Positions 1 to 7,508 are shown, counted from the first letter of the stretch. The stretch: 20,117 nt of DNA from Microcaldota archaeon (GCA_027000685.1 JALTNN010000035.1:1-20117); one strand, 5' to 3'. Notes: generated by a model not told the origin, from the sequence alone. Program-made: numbers and translations.

Positions 1-43
1 CCACACAACCGTCCTCACGGAGGAAAATTAAGGGCGAAGTGTG

Positions 44-304
44 TTAAAGAATGGCAACCCTTTCCCCTATCATCTGCCCGGGAACCCCCTTCGAGAAACG
101 GGCCCTCACCCTTCCCTTGTTGCCATGCGGCGAGGTTATAACCCCTCTTAACTTCTTGCCGCTCGGCGTCTCCCATATAACCTTTTTTCCCACGAGCCTC
201 GACGCCTCTCTCCGCGTCCTGACTCCGGGCACCTCTATGATAACCTGATTTGTCCTCATCGTCCTCCTACCCCTCCTGTAGGAGACGACGAGGCCCCTCA
301 GCAT
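44..304 (-). CDS. rpl35ae: Large ribosomal subunit protein eL35A (L35Ae)
   Basis: A component of the archaeal/eukaryal-type large ribosomal subunit. The 86-residue product has the family's usual length and its recognisable blocks: N-terminal LRGLVVSYRRG, the TNQVIIEV strand, the REASRLVGKKVIW segment, then GKKLRGVI, HGNKGRVRARF and a C-terminal PGQMIGERVAIL. The ATG at 304 is preferred over the internal Met16 because residues 1-15 align with the family's first strand. It diverges from rnhB. A TATA-like element about 28 nt upstream (328-336) puts the transcription start at or next to the ATG, so the mRNA is probably leaderless. What follows the stop is cut by the window edge. Confidence 0.93.
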   Translation of the reverse strand: MLRGLVVSYRRGRRTMRTNQVIIEVPGVRTRREASRLVGKKVIWETPSGKKLRGVITSPHGNKGRVRARFSKGVPGQMIGERVAIL

Positions 305-327
305 ACTATTAGGCGGGGCGGGAACGG

Positions 328-345
328 AATAAAAATCCTTATCTC
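328..345. promoter_or_regulatory. Divergent promoters of rpl35ae (-) and rnhB (+)
   Basis: An A/T-rich patch lies in the otherwise GC-rich 64-bp gap. On the minus strand ATTTTTATT (328-336) sits about 28 nt from the eL35A ATG. On the plus strand CTTATCT (339-345) sits about 27 nt from the rnhB GTG. The spacings match archaeal TATA-to-start distances with leaderless transcripts. Inference from spacing only. Confidence 0.5.
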
Positions 346-368
346 ACCTTCGGGACATCTTAACTACC

Positions 369-1013
369 GTGATAGCGGGGATAGACGAGGCGGGCAGGGG
401 ACCAGTAGTGGGCCCCATGGTGATGGCGCTCGTGGGGGTTAAGGACGAGGGGGTCCTCAGGGAACTCGGTGTGAGGGACTCGAAGAAGCTCTCCCCCCGG
501 AAGAGGGAGGAGCTCTACGATGAGATACGGAAGGTGGCGGATGTAGTCCTCGTAAGGAGGGTGGAACCCTTCGTGATCGACACGTTCGTGACAGAGAACG
601 GATTGAACAGGCTTGAGACAATCGTAGCGGCCGAGCTCATAACGAGGAGCGGGGCAAAGAAGGTCTATATTGACGTCCCGGACACGGATCCTGCGAGGTT
701 CCTTGAGAGGATAAAAGGACTTGTGTCAGGCGTCGAAATAGTGGCGGAGCACGGCGCGGACGACAGGTATCCCGTGGTGTCGGACGCCTCTATCGTGGCG
801 AAGGTGGAGAGGGACAGGGTGATAAGGAGGATGGAGGAGGTGTACGGGAGGATAGGGACGGGATATCCCCACGACGGCGAGACGCTGGCGTTCGTCGAGC
901 GGTGGATGAGGAGGTTCGGGAGGACACCCTCCTTCGTGAGGTCGAGCTGGATCACGAGCAGGAGAATGGCTAAAAAGCTTTTCCAGAGATCGCTGGAGGA
1001 CTTTCTCCGGTAG
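369..1013 (+). CDS. rnhB: Ribonuclease HII
   Basis: RNase HII cleaves the RNA strand of RNA/DNA hybrids and initiates removal of misincorporated ribonucleotides. The 214-aa product opens with the diagnostic IDEAGRGPVVGP (residues 5-16; D6 and E7 are catalytic ligands) and continues with RDSKKLSP (36-43), a further acidic residue in VYIDVPD (D102), and the family block AEHGADDRYPVVSDASIVAKVERD (126-149), followed by GTGYPHD (163-169). The C-terminus has a PCNA-interaction-like signature, Q206-x-x-L209-x-x-F212-L213, as reported for some archaeal RNase HII. The GTG start lies directly before the DEAGRG strand, with a TATA-like element about 27 nt upstream. No in-frame ATG fits better. Confidence 0.95.
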   Translation: MIAGIDEAGRGPVVGPMVMALVGVKDEGVLRELGVRDSKKLSPRKREELYDEIRKVADVVLVRRVEPFVIDTFVTENGLNRLETIVAAELITRSGAKKVYIDVPDTDPARFLERIKGLVSGVEIVAEHGADDRYPVVSDASIVAKVERDRVIRRMEEVYGRIGTGYPHDGETLAFVERWMRRFGRTPSFVRSSWITSRRMAKKLFQRSLEDFLR

Positions 1014-1016
1014 GCC

Positions 1017-1024
1017 GTTTAAAC
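1017..1024 (+). promoter_or_regulatory. TATA-like element before the Hsp20-like gene
   Basis: GTTTAAAC overlaps nothing coding, just after the rnhB stop. Its centre is 26 nt before the second in-frame ATG (1047) and 17 nt before the first (1038), so a leaderless start at 1047 is plausible. Inferred from position. Confidence 0.4.
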
Positions 1025-1037
1025 CCTTCGTCCTTTT

Positions 1038-1460
1038 ATGGAAGCGATGACCATGGAGGACGACCTCGAGAGGTACTTCTTCCAAGTGTTCAACAGAATG
1101 ATGAGTGTGCTGAACTCCGGGGCCATGGGTGTCAAGATAAGCATAGACTCTGACGGCAATGTCAAGATAGATCCCATAAGGCCAAGAAAGAGGAAGATCT
1201 ACGTCCCCTTCGAGGTCATAGACGCGGGAGAAGAGTACGTGGTCACTCTCGACGTGAGAAACCTCCCAAGGAGATCGACAGTGCTCCGGGTAACGCCCGG
1301 GGGTCTCTACGTCTCCACGCCAAGGGGCGAGAGGTTCATCTACTTCGAGGAACAGGTCAACCCGAAGACCGTGAAGATGGAAGAGAGGAACGGGATCGTC
1401 GAGATAACGGTAAAGAAAGGGCGTGGCGAGGGCGAGAAGGTTATCAGGTTCCCTCGATGA
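1038..1460 (+). CDS. Hsp20/alpha-crystallin-like protein
   Basis: Probable small heat-shock-type chaperone or a CS-domain relative. After an acidic, helical N-terminal segment (about residues 1-50), residues about 55-140 form a beta-rich domain: VPFEVIDAGEEYVVTLDVRNLPR, VLRVTPGGLYVST and the C-terminal NGIVEITVKK, which stands where alpha-crystallin domains have the NGVLxI signature. No C-terminal I-x-I oligomerisation motif is visible. Length (140 aa) is small but within range. Three in-frame ATGs (1038, 1047, 1053) compete; the TATA spacing favours 1047, which would drop three residues. The 3' end overlaps the convergent scpB by 17 bp. Family call is moderate; the substrate is unknown. Confidence 0.75.
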   Translation: MEAMTMEDDLERYFFQVFNRMMSVLNSGAMGVKISIDSDGNVKIDPIRPRKRKIYVPFEVIDAGEEYVVTLDVRNLPRRSTVLRVTPGGLYVSTPRGERFIYFEEQVNPKTVKMEERNGIVEITVKKGRGEGEKVIRFPR

Positions 1461-1887
1461 GCCTGAAATAACTGTCCATCACCTTTGTTTTTCTTACAAA
1501 AACGGTTCTCCCCTTCTTCCTTGTGACGACGAAGCCGTATCTCCGGAGCTTCTCTAACAGTTCGTTTACGTGCGAGAACCTCTTCCTGAGCTCCGAGAGC
1601 TTCACCTCACCTTTTTTCATTATAAGGGCGATGGCCCTGAGCTCTCCCCTCGTGAACTCAGGGAGGAGCCCAAGCTTCTTTGCGAGGCTTACGTACTCCT
1701 CCCGGATCCCGAGCCTGTAGGCGCCCAGAAATTCCTCTACGGTGAGGGCGGTCCCCTCGTAACGCCTTTTCAGTTCCTCTATGGCCCTCAACACGTCCTC
1801 TTCGGAGGTGTTCAGGAGCTCTGCTATCTCAGAGGGGGTCATCGGCCTTGGAGAGAGGAAGAGGACGGCTTCTACCTCGTTAATCAT
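1444..1887 (-). CDS. scpB: Segregation and condensation protein ScpB
   Basis: A winged-helix partner of the SMC-kleisin complex that binds ScpA and helps organise and segregate the chromosome. The 147-aa product contains two winged-helix-like halves: NEVEAVLFLSPRPMTPSEIAELL (residues 3-25) typical of ScpB N-termini, EEFLGAYRLGIREEY, then LTRGEL-type RGELRAIALIMKKGEVKLSEL and a final wing VVTRKKGRTVFV. It is shorter than most bacterial ScpB, as is usual in archaea. Its ATG overlaps the scpA stop (ATGA, 1884-1887), indicating translational coupling. The scpA-scpB order supports the call. The SMC gene itself is not in the window. Confidence 0.88.
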   Translation of the reverse strand: MINEVEAVLFLSPRPMTPSEIAELLNTSEEDVLRAIEELKRRYEGTALTVEEFLGAYRLGIREEYVSLAKKLGLLPEFTRGELRAIALIMKKGEVKLSELRKRFSHVNELLEKLRRYGFVVTRKKGRTVFVRKTKVMDSYFRLIEGT

Positions 1888-2573
1888 CCAACCACCCTTA
1901 TTATGACCTCGCCAAACACCTCTTCTTGAAACACCTCGAGCTTCCCCTCACTTGCGAGATACAGGACGGCGAGGAGCGTCTTCACGAACTCAAGCGGGTC
2001 TGCTGGCGTGATCTCGGAGAGTGTGGTCATGCCGGTGGAATCGAGCGAGGACAGTATCCTCGAATACACCTCTGCGATGTAGTCCTCCACGTCCTCCTCT
2101 TCCACGACGTCGAAGAAGTCCTCCACGTCCGGCGGTGGCTCCACGGGCCTCTTCCTCACTCCCCTCTTCATCAACTTGTCCATGGCTTCGAGGAGCTCGT
2201 CGAGTGAGATCCTCCTCCTCACGATTCTCCCCGGTGGGACGACGACAACTCCCTCAGGGATCTCTTCTATGACCCCGGGCATCTCTTCGGGTTCTTCCAG
2301 GAAGACCTCGGGCTCTTCTGGGACCTTAAGCTTTTCCTTCTCTTCCTTCAAGACCCTTGACTTCAGGTAGAGGAGAATAGAGGAGGCGAGCACGGCGTTC
2401 GCTGGCACGTAGAGGTCGAGGTCCTTTCTCCTCTTTATCTCCTCGAGGTATAGGGAGGTCAACCTCACTATGTCCACGTCCCAGGGGTCGATCTCGTTCT
2501 TCTCCACGAGGTCGAGGAGTATGGTTTTCCACTCTGGAACGGTGACCAGCTGTGCAATTCTCTCCTCTTTCAC
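1884..2573 (-). CDS. scpA: Segregation and condensation protein ScpA (kleisin)
   Basis: The kleisin subunit that bridges SMC heads. The 229-aa protein carries the ScpA N-terminal signature: an LLDLVEKNEIDPWDVDIVRLT block (residues 20-40), then YLEEIKRRKDLDLYVPANAVLASSILLYLKSR. A Pro/Glu-rich acidic linker follows (about 78-115, with repeated PEEPEV/EEPEEMP), then a C-terminal winged-helix domain from about 155 ending FQEEVFGEVIIRVVG. The GTG start lies 25 nt from the shared TATATA element, consistent with a leaderless message. The downstream scpB overlaps by 4 bp. All expected kleisin parts are present and intact. Confidence 0.92.
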   Translation of the reverse strand: MKEERIAQLVTVPEWKTILLDLVEKNEIDPWDVDIVRLTSLYLEEIKRRKDLDLYVPANAVLASSILLYLKSRVLKEEKEKLKVPEEPEVFLEEPEEMPGVIEEIPEGVVVVPPGRIVRRRISLDELLEAMDKLMKRGVRKRPVEPPPDVEDFFDVVEEEDVEDYIAEVYSRILSSLDSTGMTTLSEITPADPLEFVKTLLAVLYLASEGKLEVFQEEVFGEVIIRVVG

Positions 2574-2594
2574 GGTAGAGTAAACGCCTCAAGG

Positions 2595-2603
2595 TATATA
2601 AAC
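2595..2603. promoter_or_regulatory. Single symmetric TATA box between scpA and the KaiC-like gene
   Basis: GTATATAAA is centred near 2598-2599, in the exact middle of a 51-bp intergenic gap. It lies about 26 nt from the KaiC-like ATG (2625) and about 25 nt from the scpA GTG (2573). Its TATATA core reads the same on both strands and no second A/T-rich element exists in the gap. I infer that it serves both genes. Confidence 0.6.
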
Positions 2604-2624
2604 CTCCTCGCCCATATCACCCCG

Positions 2625-3371
2625 ATGGTGGAGAGAATACCCACGGGGATACCCGGACTCGACGACCTCATATCAGGTGGCTTTCCGAGGTACTCGAACA
2701 TACTCGTGGTGGGCGGACCCGGTACGGGCAAGACGATCTTCGCCCTCCAGTACATATATGCCGGAGCAGCCCTCTACACCCAGCCGGGTGTCTTCATAAC
2801 ACTTGAGGAGCCTGCCACGAACATAATGTGGAACCTTCAGAACTTTGGCTGGGACTACACGGCGGTGGCCGACTCGATGAAGATATTCAGGGTCAAGATC
2901 TCTTCTCCGCAGGACTTCAGGCAGAACTGGAAGCAGGAAGTTCAGAACATACTCGACCTCGTCACCAAGATAGAGGCCGAACGCGTTGCCATAGACTCCC
3001 TAACGGCTCTTGTCAAGTACCTCGGTGCCGTTCCCCTCACGGGGGACGCCACGAGGGGAATCTGGGCCTACGATCCGTCCTCTGTCGACTTCTACATCTA
3101 CCACCTTGTAGACAATCTGAAAGAGCTCGGCGTGACGACCGTACTAACGGCGGGTGCACCGGACGAGAGAATGAGGTTCTCGACGTTCGGTGTGGAGGAG
3201 TTCATAGCTGACGGCGTCATAAGGCTCTACTTCATACCTCCCCACAGGGCCCTCTTCATAAGGAAGATGAGGGGAACGAAACACTCCAACAGGGTTCACC
3301 CCTTAGCCATAACGGAGAAGGGCATCCAGGTCTATGCCCACGACGAAATTCTTTGGGAGGCCCTGAGGTGA
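2625..3371 (+). CDS. KaiC-like RecA-family ATPase
   Basis: A single-domain member of the KaiC/RadA-like (GvpD/KaiC) ATPases common in archaea; cellular role unknown. Seen in the 248-aa product: the IPTGIPGLDDLISGGFPR lead (5-22) typical of the family, Walker A GGPGTGKT (30-37), the paired catalytic glutamates in ITLEEP (E61, E62), Walker B RVAIDS (D124), and a C-terminal VEEFIADGVIRLYF followed by RALFIRKMRGTKHSNRVHPLAIT, where KaiC-family proteins sense nucleotide. The ATG is 26 nt from a TATA box, so the mRNA is probably leaderless. The aminotransferase follows after 4 nt, so they are likely co-transcribed. It is not a full double-domain KaiC clock protein. Confidence 0.85.
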   Translation: MVERIPTGIPGLDDLISGGFPRYSNILVVGGPGTGKTIFALQYIYAGAALYTQPGVFITLEEPATNIMWNLQNFGWDYTAVADSMKIFRVKISSPQDFRQNWKQEVQNILDLVTKIEAERVAIDSLTALVKYLGAVPLTGDATRGIWAYDPSSVDFYIYHLVDNLKELGVTTVLTAGAPDERMRFSTFGVEEFIADGVIRLYFIPPHRALFIRKMRGTKHSNRVHPLAITEKGIQVYAHDEILWEALR

Positions 3372-3375
3372 GGGC

Positions 3376-4428
3376 ATGAGTGTTATTGGCGAGATTCTCG
3401 CGGAGGCAAAGAGGAAAGGCCACATAAACTTTGGACCCGGGCTACCTGATCCAAGGACGTTTCCCGCGGAGGAGATCCGGAAGATACTAACCGAGGTGAA
3501 GGAAGAGTACCTGAACTACACCCCTTATGACGGACTTGACGAGCTCAGGGAAGAGGTAACGAGGTTCCTTGAGAGGAGAGGGATTGAGAACAGGGAAGTA
3601 ATCGTGACCTCGGGTGCACAGGAGGCTATAGGACTTCTCGCCCTTTATCTGAGGGGGAAAGGCGTTAGGGTGGGCAACCCGGGATACCTCGAGGCAGTAA
3701 CTGCCTTCAAGGTTCATGGCGCCTACGTGGCACCCGCCGACATAGACGAGCGGGGAGAGGTGCCCGACGTCTCGGACGCCTATTACATAATCCCAACAGG
3801 ACACAATCCCACCGGGAGGACGATGGATTTGGAGAGGAGGGAGGAGTTCGCGCAGCTGAGTAAAGAGGTCCTCGTCATCGAGGACGGGACTTATGACATG
3901 CTGTACTACGGGGACGAGCCGAGACCCGTGGCCTCCCTGACAGACAAGAGCGTGTACATTTTTTCCTTCAGTAAGGTGGTGTCACCAGGGCTTAGACTGG
4001 GAGTGCTGGCTCTGCCAGAGGATATAAAGGAGACCATAATGAGGTTGCGCCCCGCCCTCAACATCTGTCCACCGGCGATCTCCCAGTTTGTCCTCACCGA
4101 GCTGCTGAGGAAGGGGATGGTGGAGAGGAACGCTGAGAGGGCGAGGGAGATCTACAGGAAGAAGAGGGATACCCTCATAGGTGAGTTGAAGGGCGTCCTC
4201 GACTTCGTGGAACCATCGGCGGGCTTCTTCCTGTGGACGAAGCTACCTGTGGACGGAGACGAGCTCTTGGAGCGCGCAAGGAGAGAGGGCGTCGTCTTCA
4301 TCCCCGGGAAATACTTCTACATAACACGCCCCGATTCCCGAACCGCCCGCCTCTCCTTTTCCTACGAGACACCCGAGAGGATCGAGAAAGGAGCCAAGAT
4401 CCTCAGGGAGCTACTCGAGAAAGCTTGA
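3376..4428 (+). CDS. PLP-dependent aminotransferase, class I/II
   Basis: Fold-type I aminotransferase, 350 aa, somewhat shorter than most relatives (about 380-420). Visible family features: GPGLPDPRTFP (20-30), NYTPYDGLDELREEV (47-61), SGAQEAIGLLA (79-89), IIPTGHNPTGR with the PLP-contacting Asn144 (138-148), VIEDGTYD with Asp170, the Schiff-base Lys200 in FSFSKVVSPGLRLG (196-209), and carboxylate-binding Arg325 in ARLSFSY. These blocks resemble archaeal aromatic/2-aminoadipate (LysN/KAT-II-like) aminotransferases; the amino-acid substrate cannot be fixed. The start follows a GAGGTGAGG Shine-Dalgarno 4 nt after the KaiC-like stop. The 3' end overlaps trm5 by 26 bp (convergent). Confidence 0.88.
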   Translation: MSVIGEILAEAKRKGHINFGPGLPDPRTFPAEEIRKILTEVKEEYLNYTPYDGLDELREEVTRFLERRGIENREVIVTSGAQEAIGLLALYLRGKGVRVGNPGYLEAVTAFKVHGAYVAPADIDERGEVPDVSDAYYIIPTGHNPTGRTMDLERREEFAQLSKEVLVIEDGTYDMLYYGDEPRPVASLTDKSVYIFSFSKVVSPGLRLGVLALPEDIKETIMRLRPALNICPPAISQFVLTELLRKGMVERNAERAREIYRKKRDTLIGELKGVLDFVEPSAGFFLWTKLPVDGDELLERARREGVVFIPGKYFYITRPDSRTARLSFSYETPERIEKGAKILRELLEKA

Positions 4429-5440
4429 TGTCCAGCACAACCTTCCACACGTACGGGGCGTAGTCGGCCACCTTCCTCCTCGTCAGCACCTCCACGTTGT
4501 ATCCGAATTCCTCGGCCACCTCCCTGATCTTCCTCTCCGCCTCCGAGTAAGGGTCCTCAGCGGGACCGAAGGTGTAGTAGTGCACGATGCCACCCTCCGG
4601 CTTGAGGGCAATCATGGCTATGTCCAAAAATTCGTGAGAAGTCTTCGGGAGGGGCATGAGAACCCTGTCGGCCATCCCGGGGAACATCCGGGGAACCACG
4701 TCTCTCACATCCCCCCTCACGGGTATGATCTTGTCTTGGAACCCGTTCATCTCCACGTTCTTCACGAGGTACTTCCACGCCACCGGGTTCAGCTCGACGG
4801 CGTAAATCTTCTTCACGCCCGGCTGCTTCCTTGCAATGACGAGGGGGTACGGGCCCACTCCGGCGAAGAGGGCTGCCACCACCTCCCCCGGCTTCACCTG
4901 CTCGGCGATTCTCTTCCGCTCGTACGAGTGCCTCACGGAGAAGTAGGTCTTGCCCACCTCGAGCATCATCCTCACCCCGTGCTCCCTGTACACCGTGACG
5001 AGGTTCGGGTCACCTGCGATTACCCTTACGGGCTGCACCCTGAACTCCCCCGTGTGGGGGCCCTCCTCCACTGCCACCGTCTTCACGTTGGGATGTACAG
5101 CCAAGATCGCCCTCGCTATGTCTGCCTCCCTCTTCCTAAGCTCCTCCGGGATCTCGATGACAGCCACGTGTCCTATGATGTCGAAGGACTTCACGAGCCT
5201 TTCAAGTTCCTCAGGAGTCAGAACATCTTTCAGGGCCTCCACAATGTCCCTTGGCTTTTTCTTTGTAGGTGGGAGGTCGACATCTACTACCTCGTATCCC
5301 TCCACGGGTTGTGTAACAGGGAAATAGACGAAATCACCCCTCTTGGTGGCCTTCCTGTCCCTATCCAGCACCCCCATCTCTACGAGCTTTTTCCTGACCT
5401 CCTCCGCCTCCCCCTTCCTCACCTTCACCGCAAGTCCCAC
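4403..5440 (-). CDS. trm5: tRNA (guanine-37 N1)-methyltransferase Trm5 (aTrm5b-like)
   Basis: Transfers a methyl group from SAM to N1 of G37 next to the anticodon, preventing +1 frameshifting. The 345-aa product has the archaeal Trm5 layout: an N-terminal D1 domain (about 1-60, VRKGEAEEVRKKLVEMG), a D2 domain (PEELRKREADIARAIL; TGEFRVQPVRVIAGDP; VGKTYFSVRHSYERKRIAEQV, 163-183), then a Rossmann methyltransferase with the SAM-binding LFAGVGPYPLVIA (191-203), AVELNPVAWKYLVKNVEMN (214-232) and MPLPKTSHEFLD (262-273), where Trm5 has its NPP/NLP-like catalytic motif. GTG start, with a TATA element 27 nt upstream. It diverges from dphB, another translation-machinery modifier. Confidence 0.93.
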   Translation of the reverse strand: MGLAVKVRKGEAEEVRKKLVEMGVLDRDRKATKRGDFVYFPVTQPVEGYEVVDVDLPPTKKKPRDIVEALKDVLTPEELERLVKSFDIIGHVAVIEIPEELRKREADIARAILAVHPNVKTVAVEEGPHTGEFRVQPVRVIAGDPNLVTVYREHGVRMMLEVGKTYFSVRHSYERKRIAEQVKPGEVVAALFAGVGPYPLVIARKQPGVKKIYAVELNPVAWKYLVKNVEMNGFQDKIIPVRGDVRDVVPRMFPGMADRVLMPLPKTSHEFLDIAMIALKPEGGIVHYYTFGPAEDPYSEAERKIREVAEEFGYNVEVLTRRKVADYAPYVWKVVLDIKLSRVAP

Positions 5441-5462
5441 GTAAGTGAAAGGGGGGCGAAGC

Positions 5463-5471
5463 GGTTAAATG
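5463..5471. promoter_or_regulatory. Shared TATA element between trm5 and dphB
   Basis: GGTTAAATG is centred near 5467, in the middle of a 51-bp gap. It is about 27 nt from the trm5 GTG (5440) and 25 nt from the dphB ATG (5492). The flanks are GC-rich with no alternative TATA. The geometry is nearly the same as at 2595-2603. Confidence 0.55.
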
Positions 5472-5491
5472 TGGGGAGACATTATGATACC

Positions 5492-6259
5492 ATGCTCTAC
5501 CTCCTCGGCCTTGGCCTCGCACCCAAGCACCTCACCGAAGAAGCAAGAAAGATTCTCACCGAGGCCGATACGGTCTACATAGATATCTTTACCAATATCA
5601 TTGACGACGAGATGGTGTCTGAATGGGAGGTTGCCGTTGGGAGGAGCTTTGTGAAGGCGAGCAGGAAGATGCTCGAGGATGACGTGGCCTCCATCGTTGA
5701 GGAGGCGAGGGGGAAGGACGTGGTGGTAGCGACTCTGGGGGACCCCCTCGTGGCTACTACACATATCAGCATTTACCTTGAGGCATTGAAGAGGGGTGTA
5801 AAGGTAAGGTACGTGCCCGGGATCTCCATATATACCGTCGCGCCTTCCCTCGCAGGCCTCCAGCACTACAAGTTCGGCTACACGGTCACCGTTCCGTATC
5901 TATGGAAAGATTCCCCCTCCTTCTACGAGAGAATCGCGGCAAACAGGCGCAGAGGCCTCCACACACTCATCCTCCTCGATCTACACCCCGAACCAGTCAC
6001 GATCCCCGTTGCCCTCGAGGCCCTGCTACACTGGGAGAGGGTGAGGAAGGAGGGTGTCATAGAGCTCTCAGACCTCCTCGTGGGGATGGCGAGGATAGGC
6101 TACCCGGACTGCGTGAGGTACGTGGGAACCGTGGAGGAGCTCATGGAGGTGAAGTGGGGACCGCCTCCGCACGTCCTCGTGCTCCCCGGAGAGCTCCACC
6201 CCGTCGAAGAGGAGACCCTGTATGCCATAAGGAGGTACGAGGATGGAAGGTGCACGTGA
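5492..6259 (+). CDS. dphB: Diphthine synthase DphB
   Basis: SAM-dependent methylase of diphthamide biosynthesis, acting on the modified histidine of archaeal elongation factor 2. The 255-aa product begins MLYLLGLGLAPKHLT, the glycine loop of tetrapyrrole-methylase-fold enzymes. It continues with DTVYIDIFTN, the signature LGDPLVATTHISIYLEALKRG (82-102), VRYVPGISIYT, the LQHYKFGYTVTVP segment, LHTLILLDLHPE and a closing WGPPPHVLVLPGELHPVEEE. An open frame extends upstream to 4580, but it is antisense to trm5; the ATG at 5492 starts exactly at the family's first strand and is 25 nt from a TATA element (leaderless). It heads a five-gene overlapping operon. Confidence 0.94.
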   Translation: MLYLLGLGLAPKHLTEEARKILTEADTVYIDIFTNIIDDEMVSEWEVAVGRSFVKASRKMLEDDVASIVEEARGKDVVVATLGDPLVATTHISIYLEALKRGVKVRYVPGISIYTVAPSLAGLQHYKFGYTVTVPYLWKDSPSFYERIAANRRRGLHTLILLDLHPEPVTIPVALEALLHWERVRKEGVIELSDLLVGMARIGYPDCVRYVGTVEELMEVKWGPPPHVLVLPGELHPVEEETLYAIRRYEDGRCT

Positions 6260-6527
6260 AAAGTATGCAAGGTACAGGGAGATCACGGAGAAGGCCCTAT
6301 CAGAGGTGGAGATCGTTCCACCGGAGGGGAGCGAGATGAGGAAACTTGCAGGGCTGCTGGTGGATATGGCAAGGAGGTACTACGAGGACTCGATTCACTT
6401 CGCCGAGAAGGGGGACTACGCCACGGCCCTTGCCTCCGTTTCCTATGCCCACGCGTGGTTGGACGTGGGCGTCGTCCTCGGTCTATTAAAAGGAGGAGAC
6501 CCTAAACTCTTCATGGTGGAACCATGA
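6243..6527 (+). CDS. DUF357-family helical protein
   Basis: Small archaeal protein of unknown function, 94 aa. The C-terminal half, LVDMARRYYEDSIHFAEKGDYATALASVSYAHAWLDVGVVLGLL (about 40-83), has the two-helix TPR-like pattern of DUF357. The N-terminal half is a charged helix (REKYARYREITEKALSEV). No catalytic residues or signal peptide are apparent; the fold suggests an adaptor. The start is supported by GGAGGT 6 nt upstream and overlaps the end of dphB by 17 bp. The stop overlaps the next gene's ATG, so it is translationally coupled on both sides. Confidence 0.8.
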   Translation: MEGAREKYARYREITEKALSEVEIVPPEGSEMRKLAGLLVDMARRYYEDSIHFAEKGDYATALASVSYAHAWLDVGVVLGLLKGGDPKLFMVEP

Positions 6528-7096
6528 TAAGCGCAAGGCTCCGCCACAGGACAGAGCCCTTGATGAGGAGGATAGCAAGGTTTTTCGTGCACCTTCCGCC
6601 GAATCTCGTCACACTCTTTTCCATACTCCTCGCCTTGGTTGCCGCCTACCTGTTCTCCGTCCAGGACTGGTTCGGTGGTGGGATCCTCGCCGTCTTCGCT
6701 GCCTTCCTCGACGCCCTGGACGGTGCCATAGCACGGCTCTCGAAGAAGGAGTCAAAGTGGGGGGCGTACCTCGACGCGGTGGTTGACAGGTACGTGGAGG
6801 GGATACTCCTCTTCGGGATCGGGATGGGAACGGGCCTGTGGGTCTGGGTCTTCCTTGCTCTCCTCGGAGCACTACTCATTCCGTATGCCAAGGCCCGTGC
6901 AGCCATGGAGATAAAGGTGGACAACGTGGACTGGCCCGACCTCATGGAGAGGGCCGAGAGGCTCATAATGATAGCCGTGGTGTTCCCCTTCGCGGCCTTC
7001 TACGGATATGCGGAGGCCTGTCTCATCGCAATGGCAATCCTCTTCCACTTCACGGCCCTCCAAAGGATATTCAGGGTATATGCGAAAATGAGGTGA
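6524..7096 (+). CDS. CDP-alcohol phosphatidyltransferase, likely archaetidylinositol phosphate synthase
   Basis: Integral membrane enzyme that attaches a polar head-group phosphate to CDP-activated archaeal lipid. The 190-aa product has the full CDP-alcohol transferase motif: D63-x2-D66-G67-x2-A70-R71-x8-G80-x3-D84-x3-D88, the metal- and CDP-binding core, in a protein with about six hydrophobic helices (for example 28-46, 52-66, 92-118, 147-180). The length and single-domain form fit archaeal archaetidylinositol phosphate synthases (substrate inositol phosphate); archaetidylserine or glycerol-type enzymes are the alternatives. ATG overlaps the DUF357 stop by 4 bp. The two downstream genes also encode membrane proteins. 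Confidence 0.85.
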   Translation: MISARLRHRTEPLMRRIARFFVHLPPNLVTLFSILLALVAAYLFSVQDWFGGGILAVFAAFLDALDGAIARLSKKESKWGAYLDAVVDRYVEGILLFGIGMGTGLWVWVFLALLGALLIPYAKARAAMEIKVDNVDWPDLMERAERLIMIAVVFPFAAFYGYAEACLIAMAILFHFTALQRIFRVYAKMR

Positions 7097-7100
7097 TGCG

Positions 7101-7508
7101 TTGGGGATATACGACGAAGGCGGGCTCCGGGAAAGGCTCTTTTGGATATTCTCGGTAGCCCTGTTTCTCGTCCTCGTGTGGCTCTACCTCCCCCCACCAC
7201 TCCACATCGTCGTGAGCGCGGACACGCAGACCGTGAGGCCCGGTGGCGAGGTAATCCTCTGGGTGACTGTGAGGAACGGGACAAATACCCCGCTGAGCGG
7301 GCTCAGCGTGGCGGCCGACGCGACGTCCCCCCATTTAACGGTTGACGTGGGGGAGATTCCCACGGACGTGCCACCGGGCGGGGAGGTTACTGCAAAGGTA
7401 ACGGTGGGCGTGGGTGAGAGCGCAGTGCCCGGCGACCACCTCGTCAGGGTGTTCGTCTCGCTCCCGGGGAGGACGGAGGTGTTCCACGTCAGGGTGAGGG
7501 TGGTATGA
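7101..7508 (+). CDS. Membrane-anchored Ig-like (CARDB/NEW3-type) protein
   Basis: Function unknown. The 135-aa product has one N-terminal membrane segment (about 12-32, LFWIFSVALFLVLVWLYLP) after a short charged N-terminus. A single beta-sandwich domain (about 36-135) follows, with the pattern V-RPGGEVILWVTVRNGTN, PLSGLSV and VPPGGEVTAKVTVGV typical of CARDB/NEW3 modules. It is predicted to face the outside. The start is a TTG at 7101, preferred because a GAGGTGATG Shine-Dalgarno ends 2-5 nt before it; an ATG at 7096 is in another frame with an early stop. It is separated by 4 nt from the upstream gene and overlaps the downstream gene by 4 bp. The same type of domain recurs in the exported protein at 10912-12348. 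Confidence 0.72.
   Translation: MGIYDEGGLRERLFWIFSVALFLVLVWLYLPPPLHIVVSADTQTVRPGGEVILWVTVRNGTNTPLSGLSVAADATSPHLTVDVGEIPTDVPPGGEVTAKVTVGVGESAVPGDHLVRVFVSLPGRTEVFHVRVRVV

Noticed and set aside
1..43. Possible hairpin (CCGT/ACGG around 10-20, CACAC/GTGTG at 2-6 and 39-43)
   Set aside because: Stems are only 4-5 bp, there are no C/D or tRNA features, and the sequence is truncated by the window edge. No call made.
4580..5491. Long open frame continuing upstream of dphB, giving a 559-aa protein
   Set aside because: The extension is antisense to well-supported trm5, is His/Pro/Leu-rich without domain signatures, and covers the trm5/dphB promoter. Diphthine synthase starts at 5492.
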